Positions 18,997 through 27,586 of a stretch of DNA of 43,681 nt are shown here, in pieces (position 1 is the stretch's first letter; each line of letters opens with the position of its first letter). The notes beneath the pieces are model-generated. The model worked only from the letters and a program-made list of their open reading frames with translations. It was not told the origin of the DNA and did no database searches. The stretch is taken from positions 1 to 43,681 of IMG/VR virus record IMGVR_UViG_3300025889_000227. One strand, given 5' to 3'. This DNA is from a virus. The translations under genes were made by a program, and so were the position numbers.

Positions 18997-19587
18997 ATGG
19001 CCTCATCTGCCACGCGGCACCGTAAGCGTCCAGGCCCAAAAGCACGCGCACAAGCCCGCAAAGCACAGAGCACAGGCACAGAGCCGACCTCTGTGAACGA
19101 CAATCCCGATAAGCCTAAGCGCCAGGCGCACCCAAATAGCCTCGCAAACCTCAGACTATGGAAGCCTGGACAGTCCGGAAACCCGCTCGGCCCTAAGGCC
19201 GGAGCGAAGAATCCCGCCGTAGCTGCAGCGAAGCTTCGCGCTATCGTGACAGATGCTGTGGACGTGGCGCACTCGATCATGACTGATCCTGACGCGCCGG
19301 CCTCCGCGCGCATGTCGGCGGTTCACGACGTTCTCGACCGCGTTCTCGGCAAGGCCATCCAGACGACCGTCAACGTCGACGCCAGCAACGCTAACGCGTT
19401 AGAAACAATGGCAACTCCGGATCTTGGCCGCTATGTGGCGCAGCTTCTGAGCGAGCGCGGCATTGACCCTGACGAGGCGTCGCGCCTCATCGGCTCGGGC
19501 GGTTCGGATCTGATCGACGTGACGCCAGGCATACCAGATGTTGTGCCCGTGCCCGATGCAGGCGACAGCGCGGATACGTCAACGTAA
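18997..19587 (+). CDS. DUF5681-like protein, possible small terminase subunit
   Basis: A 196-residue protein starting MASSATRHRKRPGPKARAQA. An earlier GTG at 18808 is in frame but adds low-quality sequence that overlaps the small gene before it. After a basic disordered N-terminus comes LRLWKPGQSGNPLGPKAGAK (about 52-71), the KPGQSGNP..GPK signature of DUF5681, then a helical region (KLRAIVTDAVDVAHSIMTDP, ARMSAVHDVLDRVLGKA). DUF5681 proteins often sit upstream of TerL and some are proposed small terminases that recognise packaging DNA. Here TerL is 1.6 kb downstream with four genes between, so the role is likely but unproven. Confidence 0.68.
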   Translation: MASSATRHRKRPGPKARAQARKAQSTGTEPTSVNDNPDKPKRQAHPNSLANLRLWKPGQSGNPLGPKAGAKNPAVAAAKLRAIVTDAVDVAHSIMTDPDAPASARMSAVHDVLDRVLGKAIQTTVNVDASNANALETMATPDLGRYVAQLLSERGIDPDEASRLIGSGGSDLIDVTPGIPDVVPVPDAGDSADTST

Positions 19588-19769
19588 ACAACGGCTTAGC
19601 CTCGCGCTTTCCATATTCACTGTTATGCGCGCGACCTCTGCCCCCCCCTACCCGGTACGAAAGACACTCCCGCCCGCCCTCGGGCTAGGCCGGGGGATGG
19701 GTCGGCGGCAGGCGGGGCCGAGCGTGATGGCTGATGATGACCCTCCACCAAATCTGCGCCACATTCCCT

Positions 19770-19829
19770 CGTAACGCTCGACCGTATCAGTTACGCTGCA
19801 CCGTAACACCTGCAACGGTACTCCGTAAC
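19770..19829. repeat. Cluster of CGTAAC repeats upstream of the zinc-ribbon gene
   Basis: CGTAAC occurs at 19770-19775, 19802-19807 and 19824-19829, with an inverted copy, GTTACG, at 19790-19795. The spacing between the last two direct copies is 22 bp, about two helical turns. Related GCGTTAC words occur at 18826 and 21101. The 242-base gap 19588-19829 has no other recognisable feature apart from C- and G-runs. Possible binding sites for a late activator or terminase. Confidence 0.42.
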
Positions 19830-20153
19830 ATGCGCCTGTCTGAACCCTGCCCGGTCTGCGCTTCGACGAAGTGGTGTGGCCGCCCGTGCAAGAACGCGCC
19901 GAAGGCTGCTGTTGCCCATGTGGTGGCCCGTGAGCCGGACCGGCGTCCTGCGCCAGTGGTCGCGCCCGATCCTGTCGTCGAGGCTCCTGTAGCGCCTCAG
20001 GCGGATGCGGATGGGTGGATCGTGGAGGTGGCGTGCGAGGTGTGCGGGAAGCGTGTTATGGCGACGAAGCGGCGTCGGTTCTGTTCGGATCGGTGCCGGG
20101 TGGCGTCATTTCGGCGGAAGCTGCTGGCGCCGTCGAAGAAGGGGCGGGATTGA
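19830..20153 (+). CDS. Protein with two zinc-ribbon motifs
   Basis: A 107-residue protein starting MRLSEPCPVCASTKWCGRPC. N-terminal Cys set: C7, C10, C16 and C20 (CPVC..KWCGRPC). A Pro/Ala/Val-rich linker follows (about 37-60). C-terminal Cys set: C69, C72, C85 and C89 (CEVCGKRV...RRFCSDRCR), like the YacG or zf-dskA knuckle, and a basic tail SFRRKLLAPSKKGR. Two metal-binding ends joined by a flexible linker suggest a DNA- or RNA-polymerase-binding adaptor. There is no ribosome site before the ATG, and a CGTAAC repeat abuts it. A longer frame upstream exists but crosses the repeat region. Confidence 0.65.
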   Translation: MRLSEPCPVCASTKWCGRPCKNAPKAAVAHVVAREPDRRPAPVVAPDPVVEAPVAPQADADGWIVEVACEVCGKRVMATKRRRFCSDRCRVASFRRKLLAPSKKGRD

Positions 20154-20191
20154 TGGCGTGGCAACCGATTGAGACGGATCGGGGGATGTGA
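20153..20191 (+). pseudogene. Micro-ORF resembling the start of a DUF551-type protein
   Basis: TGATG couples the preceding stop to a 12-codon frame, MAWQPIETDRGM. WQPIET is the characteristic opening of DUF551-like small phage proteins (WQPIETAP), but a stop follows at once. It is a remnant, or a relay that couples translation to the GTG start 4 nt later at 20196. Confidence 0.35.
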
Positions 20192-20195
20192 AGCC

Positions 20196-20384
20196 GTGAG
20201 TGCAATCCCGATCGACATGACCATGCTGGTGACGCTGGCTCTCCGGCAGTTGGGTGAAGTCCTGACGACGCCCGGCGTTGATGCCGGCACGAAGGTACGC
20301 GCCGCATCGGCTATACTGGAGTTCGCCAGTGTGCCGGTCGTGTACGGCGATGACGACGAGACCGGCGGCGAAGGGGTGCATTGA
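20196..20384 (+). CDS. Small hypothetical protein
   Basis: A 62-residue protein starting at GTG 20196 (SAIPIDMTMLVTLALRQLGE). It is helical, with TPGVDAGTKVRAASAILEFA (34-53), a segment like the C-terminal helices of some small terminase subunits (KVRAAEAILE), and an acidic end. Its stop overlaps the ATG of the next gene (TGATG at 20382-20386). It could be a fragment or companion of the packaging machinery. Confidence 0.55.
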   Translation: MSAIPIDMTMLVTLALRQLGEVLTTPGVDAGTKVRAASAILEFASVPVVYGDDDETGGEGVH

Positions 20385-21055
20385 TGGGCCAGCCTCGCCT
20401 CTACCTCGACAACGCGTCCCGCCAGCGCGCCTACCGCGAGCGCCAGACCCGCCCCGACCGGGGCACGGATGCCTTGCAGACCTTCCGCGCACTCTCTGCC
20501 GGCGGGGAACCCTACATCGAAGTCGCCGTGCGGAAGAAGGGGGACGGGACCATGACCGTGGTAGCAGGGGCCTTCCGGCCCAACGTGCCGAGCGGCCGGA
20601 GCCTCGACCATACCGTGACCGTCCTCGGGCGGCTCTACATTGACGGCATCATCACGGCTGCCCAACGCGCCGCCGGGGACCGCTTCCGCGACCTGCACAT
20701 GCGCCGCTACGGCTCGCCCACAGCCGCCGCCGCCAACATGGAGCCTCGCATTCCCGGTGCCGGCGACGCCTCTCCGGAGGCACTGGAGCGCCAGGAACGC
20801 GCCGAACGAGGCTACCGGGACGCGGAAATGGTGGTCAAGCGGCTCGGCTGGAAAACGCTTTCCGACGTGCTCGATGTTGCCGTGTACGACCTCGAGCCGG
20901 AATGGCGCGCGGTGCCCCTTGACGAGCTGGGCCGGCATGCCCTCGACCGGCACCGTCGTCGCCTGCTGGAGGGGCTGGATGCGCTGGTGGCGTTCTGGCG
21001 GATGGCGCCGCGCGGGGAGGGTGGCCGGATTGAGGGTTGGGTGGCTGCGGAGTAA
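20384..21055 (+). CDS. Hypothetical protein upstream of the terminase
   Basis: A 223-residue protein starting MGQPRLYLDNASRQRAYRER. TTG at 20381 is in frame, but ATG 20384 makes the stop-start overlap. The N-terminal LYLDNASRQRAYRERQ motif is frequent in phage DNA-binding proteins. The middle DHTVTVLGRLYIDGIITAAQ, then RAAGDRFRDLHMRRYGSP, recalls DUF6456-like helical domains. The C-terminus is a basic helix (LDRHRRRLLEGLDALVAFWR). Probably a regulator or DNA-binding packaging factor; uncertain. Confidence 0.68.
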   Translation: MGQPRLYLDNASRQRAYRERQTRPDRGTDALQTFRALSAGGEPYIEVAVRKKGDGTMTVVAGAFRPNVPSGRSLDHTVTVLGRLYIDGIITAAQRAAGDRFRDLHMRRYGSPTAAAANMEPRIPGAGDASPEALERQERAERGYRDAEMVVKRLGWKTLSDVLDVAVYDLEPEWRAVPLDELGRHALDRHRRRLLEGLDALVAFWRMAPRGEGGRIEGWVAAE

Positions 21056-21135
21056 GAGAGCACCACCAACGGGTTGACTGCCGCCCCGGCTCATGCTAAG
21101 GCGTTACGGAACCTAGTCTGGCGCATTGCGCCCGA

Positions 21136-21165
21136 GGCCGCCGTCCGAAGGGATTGGCGGCCTTT
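21136..21165 (+). terminator. Terminator-like hairpin before the large terminase gene
   Basis: GGCCGCC (21136-21142) pairs with GGCGGCC (21156-21162) across 13 nt, followed by TTTGTCGTTT. It separates the early/middle block ending at 21055 from TerL. A weak promoter-like TTGACT (21074-21079) with TAAGGC 17 nt later lies just upstream. Confidence 0.55.
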
Positions 21166-21183
21166 GTCGTTTCGGGGTGCTGC

Positions 21184-22740
21184 ATGGCGTCAACCTATCG
21201 CACGGTTGACGAGGTGCTGGCGAACGATCCCGAGGTCCGGGCGGCACTGGAGTACTACAAGCGCCGCCTGGCGCAGGAACGGCTGATCCCGTTCGTCAAC
21301 TACACGTTCCCGAACTACACGGCGGCGCGTCACCATCGCCTGATCGCCGAGAAACTGGAGGCGGTCGAACGGGGCGAGATCGACCGCCTCATGATCGCCT
21401 GTCCCCCAAGGCATGGAAAGTCGGAACTGGCGTCCAAGCGGTTCATCGCGTGGCTGCTTGGCAAGAATCCGACGCGGACGATCATCACGGCCAGCTACAA
21501 CAGCGAGATCGCGGGAGACTTCGGCCGCGAGGTGCGGAACATCGTCGGCTCGCCAGAGTTCGGGCGGGCGTTCAACGGCGTGGAACTAGCGTCCGACAGC
21601 CGGGCGTCGGATCGGTGGCACACTTCCAAGGGCGGCTCGTATGTGGCCGCCGGTGTCGGCACCGCGATCACTGGACGCGGTGCTCACTATCTGGTCATCG
21701 ACGACCCGCACAAGGACCGCGAGGACGCCGACTCGGAGACGATGCGTCGCCGGGTGAAGGACTGGTACACGTCGACCGCCTACACGCGGCTGGCGCCGGG
21801 CGGCGCCGTGATCGTCATAAGCACCAGATGGCACGAGGACGACCTGTCGGGATGGCTGCTGTCGCAGGCCGAGAACGGCGGCGACGATTGGCACCTGATT
21901 GACCTGCCTGCCCTTGCGCTGGAAGGCGACCAGATGGGCCGCCAGGTTGGCGAGCCGCTGTGGCCCGAAGCGTTTGACAAGGAGCGGCTGGCGCGCATCC
22001 GGGCCAACCTGCCGATGCGAGACTGGTCAGCCCTCTACCAGCAGCGCCCGACGCCTGACGATGGCGACTTCTTCCGGAACGAGTGGCTGAAGTTCTACGA
22101 GGGATCTCCGGTCGACCTGCTGAAGCGCGTACCCATGCGGGTGATTGGCGCGTCCGACTATGCGACTAGGGACGGCTCCGGCGACTACACGGTTCACGGC
22201 GTCTTTGGGGTTGACCACGACGGCGACGTCTACGTTCTTGACTGGTGGCGCCGACAGGCGACGTCGATGGTGTGGGCGAACGCCATGTGCGACCTGATGG
22301 AGAAGTGGAAGCCGCGCGAGTGGCTGGAAGAGAAGGGCGGGATCGCCAACACGATGGCGGGCTTCCTCGACCAGATGCAGCGCAACCGCAAGCTGTTCGT
22401 GCGCCGGACGGGTCTGCCGAGCACGTCCAGGCAGGGTGACAAGGCGGCCAAGGCGCAGGCGATCCGCGGCATGTTCGAGATGGGCCGGGTGCATCTGCCG
22501 AAGAGCGCGCCGTGGGTGTTCGACGACCGGGGCGGCCTCGTCAACGAGATGATGAAGTTCGACGCCGGACGCTACGACGACCAAGTGGACGTTCTGAGCA
22601 TGATCGGCCGCCACGTCAACAGGCTCGGTCGCCCCAGCGTCCGCAAGGCGCCGGACGCCGCCAAGCACGGCATCCAGCACGTCACGATGGACATGCTTTG
22701 GAAAACGCACCGGCCGTCGCAGCGGTCTGGATTGATCTGA
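21184..22740 (+). CDS. terL: Terminase large subunit
   Basis: A 518-residue protein; ATG 21184 (MASTYRTVDEVLANDPEVRA) is preferred over 21154, which would start within the hairpin region. ATPase: Walker A-like CPPRHGKSE (73-81), Walker B LVIDDPH (170-176) and the coupling motif STRWHEDD (213-220). Nuclease: ASDYATRDGSGDYT (323-336, with D325), GVDHDGDVYVLDWW (342-355) and YDDQVDV (464-470). It powers DNA into the prohead and cuts it. Order and spacing are typical for the psiM2-type terminases. It is the first gene of the late operon. No frameshift or intron is seen. Confidence 0.95.
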   Translation: MASTYRTVDEVLANDPEVRAALEYYKRRLAQERLIPFVNYTFPNYTAARHHRLIAEKLEAVERGEIDRLMIACPPRHGKSELASKRFIAWLLGKNPTRTIITASYNSEIAGDFGREVRNIVGSPEFGRAFNGVELASDSRASDRWHTSKGGSYVAAGVGTAITGRGAHYLVIDDPHKDREDADSETMRRRVKDWYTSTAYTRLAPGGAVIVISTRWHEDDLSGWLLSQAENGGDDWHLIDLPALALEGDQMGRQVGEPLWPEAFDKERLARIRANLPMRDWSALYQQRPTPDDGDFFRNEWLKFYEGSPVDLLKRVPMRVIGASDYATRDGSGDYTVHGVFGVDHDGDVYVLDWWRRQATSMVWANAMCDLMEKWKPREWLEEKGGIANTMAGFLDQMQRNRKLFVRRTGLPSTSRQGDKAAKAQAIRGMFEMGRVHLPKSAPWVFDDRGGLVNEMMKFDAGRYDDQVDVLSMIGRHVNRLGRPSVRKAPDAAKHGIQHVTMDMLWKTHRPSQRSGLI

Positions 22741-22749
22741 GGTGACGTC

Positions 22750-23046
22750 ATGCAGCCAGTTCCGTTCGGCCTGAACGCGACGACCGTCACACTGTCCGCG
22801 ACGGCTACGGCCCAGTCGGTGCAGGGTCTGGCCGGCGCGTCGACCATCCGGGTGGTGAACCTCGGCGCCAACACGGCGTTCCTGAAGACGGGGGACTCGA
22901 CCGTCGCGGCGACGGTCACGGCGGGCACGCCGGTTCCGGCGGGCGTGGTCGAGGTGTTTTCCAAGAGCAACGATGAGTACATTTCGGCGATCTGCGCTTC
23001 GGGCGAGTCGGCGACGCTGTACTTCACGTTCGGGCAGGGCACCTGA
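22750..23046 (+). CDS. Small virion-type protein, beta-rich
   Basis: A 98-residue protein with GAGGTGA just before the ATG. Almost all beta: TTVTLSATATAQSVQGL, STIRVVNLGANTAFLKTGDS, GVVEVFSKSNDEYISAICAS and ATLYFTFGQG. It reads as a single immunoglobulin-like or jelly-roll domain such as decoration or fibre-attachment proteins have. The stop overlaps the fibre-like gene start (TGATG), so the pair may work together. Exact role unknown. Confidence 0.68.
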   Translation: MQPVPFGLNATTVTLSATATAQSVQGLAGASTIRVVNLGANTAFLKTGDSTVAATVTAGTPVPAGVVEVFSKSNDEYISAICASGESATLYFTFGQGT

Positions 23047-23852
23047 TGCTGCGCTCCGTTCTTGGCCGGGCGGGCCAGTCGCTCGGTCTGCCGAGCCAGT
23101 TGTCCGTCGCGTCGGACGGCGACGTCGGCATCGGCACGCAGGCGCCCTTCGGCCATCTGCATGTCCAGACGGCGAGCACGGGCGCAACGTCCGTCAATGC
23201 CGGCGCGGATGAACTGGTGCTGGAGAACTCCGGCAACTCTGGCCTGACGATCCTTGGCGGCGCGAACTCGGAAGGGTTGCTGGCTTTCGGAGATCCTGCG
23301 TCGGCTGTGTCCGGTCAGGTCCAGTATCTGCACCAGTACGACCAGTTCAAGTTCTACACGGCTGGATCGTCCCGGCTCAACCTTGACAGCAGCGGAAACT
23401 TCTACCCGCAGGCAGACGGCACGCAAAACCTTGGCGACGCAGCGTCGAAGTGGGGCACCGTCTACGCTGCGACCGGCACCATCAATACGTCGGATGCACG
23501 GGTCAAGACGGCTGTCGCGCCGTTCGACCCAAAAGAAATCGCGGCTGCGAAGGCGCTGGCGGCCGAGATCGGCACGTTCCGGTTCCTCGACGCCCTTGCC
23601 GTGAAGGGCGATGCGGCCCGGCATCACGTCGGCTTGACGGTCCAGCGGGCCATCGAAATCATGGAGGCGCACGACCTCGACCCGTTCGCCTACGGCTTCA
23701 TCTGCTACGACGAGTGGGCCGCGACCGAGGCTGACGGCAGCATCCCCGCCCAAGAGGCTGGAAACCTGTACAGCTTCCGCACCGACGAACTGCTGTTGTT
23801 TCTGGCGCGCGGCTTCGATGCGCGTCTGACGGCGCTTGAGGCCGCGCCCTGA
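23046..23852 (+). CDS. Fibre-like protein with C-terminal S74 intramolecular chaperone
   Basis: A 268-residue protein. Residues 18-145 have short repeats of fibre type (VASDGDVGIGTQAPFGHLHV, ADGTQNLGDAASKWGTVYA). From 147 comes NTSDARVKT (S149, D150, K154), the Peptidase_S74 start where Ser and Lys mediate self-cleavage. A helical chaperone domain follows (HHVGLTVQRAIEIMEAHDLD) ending FLARGFDARLTALEAAP. Such domains trimerise a tail spike or fibre and are then released. Its place between TerL and portal is unusual, as fibre genes normally sit late in the operon. Confidence 0.85.
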   Translation: MLRSVLGRAGQSLGLPSQLSVASDGDVGIGTQAPFGHLHVQTASTGATSVNAGADELVLENSGNSGLTILGGANSEGLLAFGDPASAVSGQVQYLHQYDQFKFYTAGSSRLNLDSSGNFYPQADGTQNLGDAASKWGTVYAATGTINTSDARVKTAVAPFDPKEIAAAKALAAEIGTFRFLDALAVKGDAARHHVGLTVQRAIEIMEAHDLDPFAYGFICYDEWAATEADGSIPAQEAGNLYSFRTDELLLFLARGFDARLTALEAAP

Positions 23853-23854
23853 CC

Positions 23855-26134
23855 GTGGTCGAGGACGGCGGCGCCGTCACCGAGGCTTCCGATCTCGGCA
23901 CGGGCGAAGAGGGCGTTTACGTCCGATGGATGCGCGAGATTGACGCCTACGACAAGGTGTTCGCCAGGTGGAAGACGCGCGTTCCCAAGATCATCGAGCG
24001 GTTCCGCGCCGAGCAGTATGCGGGCAACGACAGTCAGGTAGATCTGGCTTTCAGGGGCACGCAGGAACGCCGCCTCAACATCCTCTGGTCGAACATCCGC
24101 ACGTTGCAGCCGGCGTTGTACGGCCGCTCGCCCAAGCCGGAGGTTTCGCGCCGGTACGGTGACGAAGATCCGGTAGGCCGCACGGCCTCGATGATCCTTG
24201 AGCGCGCGTTGTCCTACGGCGTCGAGCAGTACGACTTCGACGGCGTGATGAAGAACGTGCGTGATGACTACCTGCTGGCGGCGCGTGGACAGGCGTGGGT
24301 TCGCTACGTGCCGACGTTCGGCCCGGAGCAGGAGACCCGCGTTCCGGTCGAGTTGATGCCTGACGGCACGCTGCTGTCGGCGGAGGGGGCGCCGGTCAAG
24401 CCGGGGGCGGTCAAGATCGACCCGATGACGGGTGCGCCGTATGTGCTTGGCGAGCCGTTCCGGCCGGTGCTCTACGAGGAAGCCCGGTGCGATTATGTCA
24501 ACTGGGGCGACTTCGGTCATACCATCGCGCCGACGTGGGAGAAGGTCCGGGCGGTCTGGAAGCGGGAGATGATGACCCGCGCGCAGCTTGTCGAGCGGTT
24601 CGGCGAGATCGGCGAGAAGGTCAGCCTGACGTGGAAGCCCAAGGAGTTCGAGGAAACCGACCAACGTCGCGAGGAAGAGCGCAATGAGGTTTTCCAGCGC
24701 GGTGTCGTCTACGAGGTGTGGGACAAGGAGAGCCGCAAGGTTTACTGGCTGAGTCCGGGCCTGAAGGGGCGGCTTCTTGACAGCAAGAGCGACCCGCTCG
24801 GGCTGGAGGCGTTCTTTCCGTGTCCGAAGCCGCTGTACGACACCACGACCACGGACACGCTGGTTCCGGTTCCGGAGTTTGTCGAGTATCAGGCGCAGGC
24901 CGACGAACTCGATGAGTTAACCGCGCGCATCTATGTGCTGTTGCAGGCTGTTCGCGTCATAGGCTTCTACGATGGCGAGCTCGCCACGCAGAACAGCAAC
25001 ATGCAGAACATCTTCAATGGTGGCTACGAGAACACCATGATCCCGGTAGACAACTGGGCGATGTTTGCTGAAAAGGGCGGCGCACGGGGCGCGTTCAGTT
25101 TCTTCCCGCTGGATACGGTCGTTCAGACGATTCAGGTTCTGACCGAGATGCGGGAGGTCATCAAGCGCGATTTGTACGAGGTGACGGGCATCTCGGATGT
25201 GATCCGGGGTGCGTCGAAGGCTTCGGAGACGTTGGGCGCGCAGCAGATGAAGGCGCAGTTCGCGTCGCTTCGGTTGAGCGAGCGCAAGGCCAACGTGGAG
25301 CGGTTCGCGCGGGACGTGTTGCGGCTGAAGGCCGAGGTCATGGCCGAGCAGTTCTCGCCGGAGACGCTGGCGGAGATTTCCGGCTATGCCGAGATGCCGG
25401 GCAACGCAACCGATCCGGAGGCGATGCCGCGGTTTCAGGCGGCGGTGGACCTGCTGCGGAACCAGAAACTTCGCGCGTTCCGCATCGACGTGGAAACGGA
25501 CTCGACGGTGCTGCCGGATCGCCAGCAGGAACAGCAGGAGACGGTGGCGTTCCTGCAAGCCGTGACGCCGTTCATGGAGAAGATGTACGCGGCGATCCAG
25601 TCGATGCCGACTGGTGCGCCGCTGTTTCGCGAGTTGCTGATGATGGGCGTGCGGTCGTTCCGCAAGGGTCGCCCGGTGGAGGCGGCATTCGAGCAGGCGC
25701 TGAACCAGTTGGTCCAGCAGGCGATGAACCAGCCACCAGCTCAGGAGAACGCGGTGGACCCGGCGAAGGTCGCGAAGATCCAGTTGGACCAGCAGCGGTT
25801 CGAGCACCAGAAGGAAATGGACGCGGCTCGTCTGATGACGCAGCAGGCGACCACAAAGGCACGTCTGAGCCGGGATCAGGGACGGCAGGAAAGCGAGACG
25901 GCGCGCGGCATGCAGGCGCTGGCAATCCAGCAGAACCAGTTGGCGGCCCAGATTCAGGACATGGCGGCGCGGCAGGCGTTGCAGGAGCGGCGTTTCGCGC
26001 TCGACACGGAAAAGTTCGCGCAGGGCATCCGCGAGGACGCTGCCGACCGCGCGCAGCGACAGGCGGATTCCATGATCGACGCTTTCGGGACCGCCTTGAA
26101 GTCGCTTCCGCAGCGTCAGGACGGGGCGGTTTGA
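23855..26134 (+). CDS. Portal protein
   Basis: A 759-residue protein starting at GTG 23855. Size and content match podovirus portals: RRLNILWSNIRTLQPALYGR near residue 75, TGISDVIRGASKASETLGAQ then QMKAQFASLRLSERKANVER (about 445-485), and a Gln-rich C-terminal barrel helix (about 600-750: VAKIQLDQQRFEHQKEMDAA, QIQDMAARQALQERRFALD). Twelve copies form the DNA channel at the capsid vertex and bind TerL. A small gene follows with a TGATG overlap, then the scaffold. Confidence 0.9.
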   Translation: MVEDGGAVTEASDLGTGEEGVYVRWMREIDAYDKVFARWKTRVPKIIERFRAEQYAGNDSQVDLAFRGTQERRLNILWSNIRTLQPALYGRSPKPEVSRRYGDEDPVGRTASMILERALSYGVEQYDFDGVMKNVRDDYLLAARGQAWVRYVPTFGPEQETRVPVELMPDGTLLSAEGAPVKPGAVKIDPMTGAPYVLGEPFRPVLYEEARCDYVNWGDFGHTIAPTWEKVRAVWKREMMTRAQLVERFGEIGEKVSLTWKPKEFEETDQRREEERNEVFQRGVVYEVWDKESRKVYWLSPGLKGRLLDSKSDPLGLEAFFPCPKPLYDTTTTDTLVPVPEFVEYQAQADELDELTARIYVLLQAVRVIGFYDGELATQNSNMQNIFNGGYENTMIPVDNWAMFAEKGGARGAFSFFPLDTVVQTIQVLTEMREVIKRDLYEVTGISDVIRGASKASETLGAQQMKAQFASLRLSERKANVERFARDVLRLKAEVMAEQFSPETLAEISGYAEMPGNATDPEAMPRFQAAVDLLRNQKLRAFRIDVETDSTVLPDRQQEQQETVAFLQAVTPFMEKMYAAIQSMPTGAPLFRELLMMGVRSFRKGRPVEAAFEQALNQLVQQAMNQPPAQENAVDPAKVAKIQLDQQRFEHQKEMDAARLMTQQATTKARLSRDQGRQESETARGMQALAIQQNQLAAQIQDMAARQALQERRFALDTEKFAQGIREDAADRAQRQADSMIDAFGTALKSLPQRQDGAV

Positions 26135-26427
26135 TGAGAACGACGTATGTGATGCGCGACGGCCAGTTGGTGCCGAAGTCGGAGGCCGCGCCGCTGTCGG
26201 ATGGGCGGGCTAGCTTCCACGTCATCGGCGACAGCATGGATGCGGTGCGCCATCCGAGGACGGGGAAGTTCTACGACAGCAAGTCGGCCTTCCGCGCGGA
26301 GAACCGGCGTCACGGGCTGATCGAGGTCGGCAACGAGTTCAACGCCATCACGCGACGCGAGCCGGGACGGTTGCCGTCGTCGGCGGCGGACGTGGCGATG
26401 GCCTACAGGAAGGTGATGGGCGGCTGA
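26134..26427 (+). CDS. Small conserved-type phage protein after the portal
   Basis: A 97-residue protein starting MRTTYVMRDGQLVPKSEAAP. TGATG overlap with the portal stop. Contains HVIGDSMDAVRHPRTGKFYD and SKSAFRAENRRHGLIEVGNE, a recurrent pattern in small phage proteins between portal and scaffold genes (targets of the type PHTGK.YDSKS.FR). Function is unknown; the basic, compact fold suggests a head-assembly role. Confidence 0.78.
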   Translation: MRTTYVMRDGQLVPKSEAAPLSDGRASFHVIGDSMDAVRHPRTGKFYDSKSAFRAENRRHGLIEVGNEFNAITRREPGRLPSSAADVAMAYRKVMGG

Positions 26428-26454
26428 TCGTCGCCTTCATCGGATGCGGATTGA

Positions 26455-26475
26455 GGCGCCTTCGGGCGCCTTTTT
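26455..26475 (+). terminator. Intrinsic terminator with TTCG tetraloop
   Basis: GGCGCC-TTCG-GGCGCC followed by five Ts (26471-26475). It stands between the portal-linked gene and the scaffold gene, whose GGAGG starts only a few bases later. It would reduce read-through from upstream late genes into scaffold and coat. Confidence 0.85.
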
Positions 26476-26490
26476 GATTCAGGAGGGTTC

Positions 26491-27573
26491 ATGCCGGTAA
26501 CGGACATCGAGGCGGACATCCAGGACGCGGCCAAGGCTCTGAACGCCGAGGATTTCCTGAATGGAGTTCGCCCGGCCGATGCGGACGACGACGCTGACGA
26601 TGCCGCGCTCGTTTCTCAGGAAAGCGAGACGACGGGAGCGGCGAAGCCGCAGGACGCGGACGACGGCGCCGCGACGGACGACGCCGGCGATGAGATCGAG
26701 CCGCCGAACGAGTGGACGGCGGCCGAGCAGGAAGCGTTCCGCAAGTTGCCGAAGGAAGGTCGCGAGACGTTCATCGGCTTTCACAGGCGGGTGTCGGAAG
26801 AGCGCGAACGGCTGAACGGCGAGGCTTCGCGCTGGCGCCAGACCTACGAGCCGATTGACCAGCTTCTGGCGCCGGTTCGCGACGCGATCCGCACGAATGG
26901 CATGACGGAGGCGCAGTACGTCGCGTCGCTGCACCATGCGGGCCAGTGGCTGGCGCGCGACCCGGCCGGCTTCCTACGGCACATGGCGGCGACCAAGGGC
27001 GTCGACCTGCGGCAACTGGCCGGTCCCGAGCCGCAGGCCGCGGCCGAAGAGGAATACGTCGACCCGGCGGTTCGCGCGGTCGAGCAGCGCCTGATGGCGG
27101 AGATTCAGCGCCGTGACGAAGCCATCCAGCGCCTCAGCGGCGGCTTCAGAGGCTGGCAGCAGCAGGCGGAGCAGGCCGAGCAGGCGCAGGTTGACGGCGC
27201 CATTGCGGAGTTCGCATCGGCGGCTAACGAAGCGGGCAAGCCGCTTCGGCCGTACTTCAACGAGGTCAGGTACGACATGGGCGTGATGATGACGGCGGCG
27301 CAGCAGCGCGGCCAGTTTCTCACGCTTGAGGATGCCTATGAACGGGCCGTTCGGGCCAATCCCGAGACCTGGGCCAAGCTCCAGTCCGCGCAGCAGGCTG
27401 CGGACAGGCGGAGGGCGGAGCAGGACGCAAGGGAGCGGTCGGAGAAGGCCAGACGTGCCGGTTCTTCCGTCGTCGGCGAAGGTGCCGGCGTCAGCATGCA
27501 ACCGGAGATCCCCACCGCCACGGCCCTCGACACGGCGCTCGCTGTAGCGCGTGCGCGCGGCTGGCAAGTCTAG
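26491..27573 (+). CDS. Scaffold-like protein
   Basis: A 360-residue protein with AGGAGGG before ATG 26491. It is acidic and Asp/Ala-rich at the N-terminus (DADDDADDAALVSQESETTG), then contains PPNEWTAAEQEAFRKLPKEG, followed by long helices. The C-terminus is a charged coiled coil (QQAADRRRAEQDARERSEKA) ending TALDTALAVARARGWQV. The position directly before the coat gene and the EWT..EQ.AF..LP..GRE.F motif are typical of scaffold-like proteins of podovirus heads, which help shape the procapsid and then leave. Confidence 0.82.
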   Translation: MPVTDIEADIQDAAKALNAEDFLNGVRPADADDDADDAALVSQESETTGAAKPQDADDGAATDDAGDEIEPPNEWTAAEQEAFRKLPKEGRETFIGFHRRVSEERERLNGEASRWRQTYEPIDQLLAPVRDAIRTNGMTEAQYVASLHHAGQWLARDPAGFLRHMAATKGVDLRQLAGPEPQAAAEEEYVDPAVRAVEQRLMAEIQRRDEAIQRLSGGFRGWQQQAEQAEQAQVDGAIAEFASAANEAGKPLRPYFNEVRYDMGVMMTAAQQRGQFLTLEDAYERAVRANPETWAKLQSAQQAADRRRAEQDARERSEKARRAGSSVVGEGAGVSMQPEIPTATALDTALAVARARGWQV

Positions 27574-27586
27574 AAGGAACTGAGAC

